Origin: Candidatus Rifleibacteriota bacterium
Lineage (GTDB): Bacteria > Muiribacteriota > Ozemobacteria > Ozemobacterales > Ozemobacteraceae
Direction of reading: 5' to 3'
Length of the DNA stretch: 50,837 nucleotides
Assembly: GCA_012517355.1 (NCBI GenBank)
Contig: JAAYVD010000098.1
Location: forward strand, 1-50,837
Every line of letters starts with the position of its first letter. Position 1 is the stretch's first letter. Both the position numbers and the translations under genes were made by a program. This document shows positions 47,539 to 50,837 of this stretch, piece after piece. The notes under the pieces are model-generated. The model worked only from the letters and a program-made list of their open reading frames with translations, searched no databases and was not told the origin of the DNA.

Positions 47539-48507
47539 ATGCCCATCGACCAGGAACGCACCCGCGCCGAGTATGTGGCCCGCGTCAACGCCATCGTCGA
47601 CTACATTCCCCGCCACCTCGAGGACGACCTGTCCCTGGGCGCCCTCGCCGAGGAGGCGGGGTTCTCCCATTTCCACTTCCATCGCATCTTCGCCGGGGTG
47701 GTGGGGGAACCGCTGCACGCCTTCGTCCGCCGGATGCGGCTCGAGCGGGCCGCCCTCGACCTCGGGCGGCAGCCCGCCCGGTCGATCACCGACATCGCGC
47801 TCGATTGCGGGTTTTCCTCGTCGGCCAACTTTTCCCGCGCCTTCAAGGAGGCCTTCGGCCTGAGCGCCCGGGAGTTCCGGCAGGCCCGCGTGCAGCATCC
47901 GGAGCAGGCCCGCGCCGTGGTCGAGGCCATCGAGGCCCGCATCCGGCGGGCCGCGGCGACCGTGCAGGCGAACCTGCTGGCGGCGCGCCGGCAGGAAGGC
48001 CACCCGGAGGTGCCCGTCACCCTCACGACCTTTCCCCCCGTGCGGCTGGCCTACCTCCGCCATTTCGGGCCTTACGAGGAGCGGCACAAGATCGCCCTGT
48101 TCCGGGGGATCCGGGAGTGGGCGGCGGCGGCGCTGCCGGCCGCGCCCGCCCCGACCTGGATCGGCATCTGTTACGGCGACCGGGGCCTGCTGGACGAGGA
48201 CCGCCGCCGGTACGATGCCGGCGTCGTGCTGCCGGACGGGTTCACCGGGCCGGTCGACCCGCCGGCCGCCGAACTCCTCGTGCCGGGCGGGTTGTGCGCC
48301 GTGCTGCGTCATCCGACGACCGGCCTCATGATCTGCGAGGCCTGGACCTCGCTTCACCGCGACTGGCTGCCGGGCAGCGGCTACGTCCCCGACGACCGGC
48401 CCTGCGTCGAGCGGTTCCCGGCCGGCTGGCCTCCCCTCGACGGCACCCCTTTCCCCATCGAAGTCTGCCAGGCCATCCGGCCGGGGACGTTCCCGCCGCG
48501 CCGCTGA
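47539..48507 (+). CDS. AraC-family regulator with GyrI-like effector-binding domain
   Basis: 322 residues. The N-terminal ~110 residues hold the two AraC helix-turn-helix motifs: DDLSLGALAEEAGFSHFHFH and SITDIALDCGFSSSANFSRAFKEAFGLSAREF. The rest is a GyrI-like (BmrR C-terminal type) domain: VTLTTFPPVRLAYLRHFGPY, WIGICYGDRGLLDEDRRRYD and RPCVERFPAGWPPLDGTPFP. This layout is that of the SoxS/Rob/DUF-type regulators with ligand-binding pockets (Rob-like order). ATG 47539 follows TGGAGGAACCAGG. The target is unknown. It lies after the DJ-1/PfpI gene, with repeat A10 between. Confidence 0.9.
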   Translation: MPIDQERTRAEYVARVNAIVDYIPRHLEDDLSLGALAEEAGFSHFHFHRIFAGVVGEPLHAFVRRMRLERAALDLGRQPARSITDIALDCGFSSSANFSRAFKEAFGLSAREFRQARVQHPEQARAVVEAIEARIRRAAATVQANLLAARRQEGHPEVPVTLTTFPPVRLAYLRHFGPYEERHKIALFRGIREWAAAALPAAPAPTWIGICYGDRGLLDEDRRRYDAGVVLPDGFTGPVDPPAAELLVPGGLCAVLRHPTTGLMICEAWTSLHRDWLPGSGYVPDDRPCVERFPAGWPPLDGTPFPIEVCQAIRPGTFPPRR

Positions 48508-48683
48508 CCCGGGGGTTGCCCCTTGCCGTTGGCGGGACGTGGGTTCCGCGCCGGCCCGCCTGGCGCCCAGGGGGCCTTCCGGCCACCTGTCGGTCGGCTC
48601 TCCGGCGGGTGCGAGACGGGGGAGGCGCCCCATCTTCCTGCCTTCCGCGCTGGCACCGGGGCCATGCCGCTCTCGTGTCGGTC

Positions 48684-48770
48684 GGACCCTTTGCGTTCCG
48701 CGAAACTCGCGGTACGTGCCGCCAACCGTGGCGACACAGGGGGAGGCCTTTCGACGTCGTGCCGGCCGCC
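48684..48770 (-). repeat. Family A palindromic element, copy A11
   Basis: Reverse copy directly after the end of a third, partial copy. Diverged in the large hairpin, but GCCGCCAACCGTGGCGACA and CGACGTCGTGCCGG are clear. Confidence 0.75.
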
Positions 48771-48793
48771 CCTACGGGATTGGGTCCCCTGAA

Positions 48794-48875
48794 GTCCCCC
48801 TTTCGGTGCGCGAAACGGGCGTTTCGCTCTGCCCTCCGTGGCGGCAAAAGGGCCCTGCCGACCTCGTGCGGTCGG
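48794..48875 (-). repeat. Family A palindromic element, copy A12
   Basis: Reverse copy. Its end hairpin is CCGACC-TCGTGC-GGTCGG, where both arms differ from the usual CCGACA...TGTCGG yet pair perfectly. Confidence 0.88.
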
Positions 48876-48935
48876 AAGGGCGGCGGAACGACGGCGCGGG
48901 GCCGACCAGGAGGAAGGGCCTGAACCCCGGCCGAC

Positions 48936-49916
48936 TCACGGGGGAGGCGCCTCCGCTGCCGGGGCCGAAATCCCGTCCGGCGCGGAACCAGTGGCCGTGG
49001 GATTCGGCAGGGCCTGACTGGCGGGGGTCGAGGTCGCCGCCGGAGCGGTCTGTTCCACCCCCGCACCGCCGGCGGTGGGCCCACCCAGGGAAACGGGCGG
49101 TGCCGCGGTTCCGGCCGCCCCCAGCATGTAGACGCCGAAAGCGGCGGCCAGGGCGAACCGGTACCAGGCGAACGGGGTCAGTTTCGTGCGGCCGAGGAAG
49201 CGCATGAAGCTCACCACGGCCAGCCAGGCGACCACGAACGAGACGGCGAAACCGATGCCGAAGATCGCCGCATCGTCGGCCGACAGCAGGTGGCGGCTCG
49301 ACCACAGGTCCTTTCCCGAGGCGGCCACCATCATGGGCACCGCCAGCAGGAACGAGAACTCGGCGGCCGGTTCGTGCGCGATGCCGAGCAGCAGACCGCC
49401 GGCGATGGTGGCGCCGGCCCGCGAAAAGCCCGGCCACAGGGCCAGGCACTGGAACAGCCCGACCCCCACCGCCTGCCGCCAGGTCAGGTCGTCGACCGTG
49501 GCCGCCCGCACCGGCGGCTGGTACCGCTCGGCCAGGATCAGGTAGACCCCCCCGACCACCAGCCCGACCAGCACCGTCGCCGGCGAGAAGAGATACAGCT
49601 TGATCTTCTTGTGGAACAGCAGGCCCATGACCACGGCCGGCACCATCGCCAGGCCGACGTGCCACAGGGTCAGGCGGCTGCTCGACCAGGGCAGGTCGCG
49701 CCACCGGCGCAGCATGTCAAGAATGCGTGATCTGTACAAGATGGCCACGGCGAGGATGGCGCCGAGCTGGATGAACACCTCGAAGGTGTCGGCCTTCTCT
49801 CCGGAGAACCCGAGCAGGTGGGCCGACAGGATGAGGTGCCCGGTCGAGCTGACGGGCAGAAACTCGGTCAGCCCCTCGACCACCCCCTGGATGGCGGCGA
49901 TGAGATGGAGGTTCAT
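48936..49916 (-). CDS. uppP: Undecaprenyl-diphosphatase
   Basis: 326 residues. Dephosphorylates undecaprenyl diphosphate in the membrane so the carrier can be reused for peptidoglycan and surface polysaccharides. The two signature motifs are present: VEGLTEFLPVSSTGHLIL (about residues 13-30) and LWPGFSRAGATIAGG (about 146-160). Some eight hydrophobic helices are seen. The C-terminus has an extra ~65-residue tail rich in Ala/Pro/Thr (GTAAPPVSLGGPTAGGAGVE), not part of the family. The ATG overlaps the stop of the adenylate kinase-like gene in an ATGA junction, so the two are translated together. Confidence 0.95.
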   Translation of the reverse strand: MNLHLIAAIQGVVEGLTEFLPVSSTGHLILSAHLLGFSGEKADTFEVFIQLGAILAVAILYRSRILDMLRRWRDLPWSSSRLTLWHVGLAMVPAVVMGLLFHKKIKLYLFSPATVLVGLVVGGVYLILAERYQPPVRAATVDDLTWRQAVGVGLFQCLALWPGFSRAGATIAGGLLLGIAHEPAAEFSFLLAVPMMVAASGKDLWSSRHLLSADDAAIFGIGFAVSFVVAWLAVVSFMRFLGRTKLTPFAWYRFALAAAFGVYMLGAAGTAAPPVSLGGPTAGGAGVEQTAPAATSTPASQALPNPTATGSAPDGISAPAAEAPPP

Positions 49917-50596
49917 GGCCGCGCGGCGGCCCGCACCACGGCAAGCACGTCCTCCAGGACCTGCTCCGGGGTCCGCCCCTCGGCCGCGATGGTCCGCAAC
50001 AGCCCCTGCTCCCGGTAGAACCGCTCGATGGGCCGGACCTCGGCAAGAAAGACCAGGTGCCGCCGCCGGATCGCCTCCCCGGTGTCGTCGGCCCGCCCCC
50101 GCGCCGCCAGCCGGCGCGCCAGCTCGGCGAACGAAACCTGCAGGCTGACCGCCGCGGTCAGCCCGCGGCCTTCCGCGCGCAGGTGCTCGTCGAACCGCCT
50201 GGCCTGTGCGATGGTTCGCGGAAACCCGTCGAGGATGAACCCCTGCAGAGCATCGGGCTTGGCCAGCCGTTTGAACAGCACCGCGAAGACCGTCCAGTCG
50301 TCCACCAGGTCACCCCGCTCCATGATGGCGGCGAGCTTCTTTCCGAGGTTGGATCCGCTCTCCTTCTCGGCACGGAACATGTCACCGATCGAGATGTGGG
50401 GAACCCCCAGCCGCTCCTGCAACTGCGCGCCGGTCGTGCTCTTGCCCGCCCCCGGGGGGCCGAGCAACACGAGTCGGAACTCCTCCCCGGCCGCCGGGTC
50501 GGCCCGGCAGCTCAGGGCCCCGGCGGCCCACAGGCCGGCCAGGACCAGCAGCAGAACGCACCGGAACGGGTGCCGGCGGGAAACGGTCGGACGCAT
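49913..50596 (-). CDS. Adenylate kinase-like protein with an N-terminal signal sequence
   Basis: 227 residues. The kinase core is complete: VLLGPPGAGKSTTGAQL (P-loop), PHISIGDMFRAE (AMP-binding), GFILDGFPRT and a short LID region RLAARGRADDTGEAIRRRHL. It is preceded by MRPTVSRRHPFRCVLLLVLAGLWAAGALSC, a basic n-region and hydrophobic core with a possible lipobox (ALSC). The ATG at the complement of 50594-50596 follows GAGGGAGGAACCC, so the signal sequence belongs to the gene. Adenylate kinases are cytoplasmic; export or membrane anchoring would be unusual. It overlaps uppP by 4 bp and precedes it in the operon. An alternative is that the N-terminal helix anchors the enzyme to the membrane facing inward. 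Confidence 0.88.
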   Translation of the reverse strand: MRPTVSRRHPFRCVLLLVLAGLWAAGALSCRADPAAGEEFRLVLLGPPGAGKSTTGAQLQERLGVPHISIGDMFRAEKESGSNLGKKLAAIMERGDLVDDWTVFAVLFKRLAKPDALQGFILDGFPRTIAQARRFDEHLRAEGRGLTAAVSLQVSFAELARRLAARGRADDTGEAIRRRHLVFLAEVRPIERFYREQGLLRTIAAEGRTPEQVLEDVLAVVRAAARP

Positions 50597-50710
50597 GCGG
50601 GTTCCTCCCTCGGAACGGACGTTTCCCGCGGTCGGTCGACCGCGGTCGCGGACACCTTACCCGAAACCGCCCGACAGGAAAAGCCCCTTTCCTCACTCCC
50701 CCTCCCCTTC

Positions 50711-50837
50711 GCCCTCCTCCCCCTGCGCCACATCGTCTCCGCCCGCTCCAAGCCTGCGTTCTCCCTTTCCCCCGCTTCTCCCCTTCTCCTTTCTTCCTTC
50801 CCCCGCCCTCCTCCCCCTGCGCCACATCGTCTCCGCC
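50711..50837. repeat. Tandem repeat with 94-bp period at the window edge
   Basis: GCCCTCCTCCCCCTGCGCCA followed by CATCGTCTCCGCC occurs at 50711-50743 and again at 50805-50837, exactly 94 bp apart. The window ends inside the second unit. The sequence between is a polypyrimidine tract on the plus strand. Confidence 0.75.

Larger units (their letters stand above)
48508..48935. other. Repeat-filled convergent region, 428 bp
   Basis: Between the AraC-type gene and uppP. Mostly made of family A copies A11 and A12 plus a fragment (48655-48685) of another copy that ends in CTCGTGTCGGTCGG. No gene is seen. Confidence 0.6.

Noticed and set aside
1-50837. tRNA, rRNA and CRISPR arrays
   Set aside because: No T-loop/acceptor pairs, rRNA signatures or regularly spaced direct repeats of CRISPR size were seen; family A copies are palindromic and not evenly spaced.

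Overview
The window is about 51 kb of very GC-rich bacterial DNA (roughly 70% by eye). The cell looks diderm: there is an MltA-type murein transglycosylase, many Sec signal peptides, type II secretion / type IV pilus pseudopilins, UppP and an ECF sigma/anti-sigma pair. I cannot name the species from sequence alone. The style (many pseudopilins, large unannotated secreted proteins, Gly/Pro/Ala-rich linkers) would fit a poorly characterised phylum such as Riflebacteria/Ozemobacteria, but that is only a guess.

Layout. 1-1834: an arsenic operon on the minus strand (arsM, arsR, partial arsC) behind a near-consensus promoter with an 11-bp inverted-repeat operator. 1860-2158: remnant of an NHL-repeat gene. 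2444-9536: pseudopilin locus 1. Its plus half has a PilX/GspK-like protein, a prepilin-like protein and a secreted protein. Its minus half has an exported glycoside hydrolase-like protein and two pseudopilins. 9888-15277: an unknown exported protein, a membrane protein and a B12-binding radical SAM enzyme. 15716-22490: O-antigen ligase/TPR protein, an ArnT/GT39-like membrane glycosyltransferase and a radical SAM/SPASM enzyme, probably surface polysaccharide or lipid modification. 22691-30261: secreted proteins, an unusual UPF0489-like/NlpC-like/CapA fusion, and MltA. 30542-38436: pseudopilin locus 2, with an EF-hand protein and a second PilX/GspK-like protein on plus, and ECF sigma, two pseudopilins, an SDTA-repeat protein and a zinc-finger/FecR anti-sigma on minus. 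38828-50596: prfC, an exported-looking diaminopimelate decarboxylase, a two-gene zinc-ribbon pair, dihydropyrimidinase, an exported DJ-1/PfpI protein with a DnaJ-like zinc finger, an AraC/GyrI-like regulator, uppP, and an exported-looking adenylate kinase.

The most notable feature is a dispersed ~85-bp palindromic element, called family A here, present in at least 12 copies on both strands. Each copy folds as one small hairpin followed by a closed stem carrying two more hairpins. Pairing is kept in diverged copies by compensatory or wobble changes. Copies lie between genes, in frame inside the membrane glycosyltransferase (three copies), and exactly at the 5' ends of genes for exported or prepilin-type proteins, where they seem to supply the start codon and the leader residues. 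This resembles the Rickettsia palindromic elements in behaviour but not in sequence. A second hairpin-rich family (B, four copies), a REPIN-like inverted repeat and a 209-bp inverted repeat between prfC and lysA add to the repeat load.

A second theme is enzymes normally found in the cytoplasm (diaminopimelate decarboxylase, adenylate kinase) that here carry clear signal peptides behind good ribosome binding sites.
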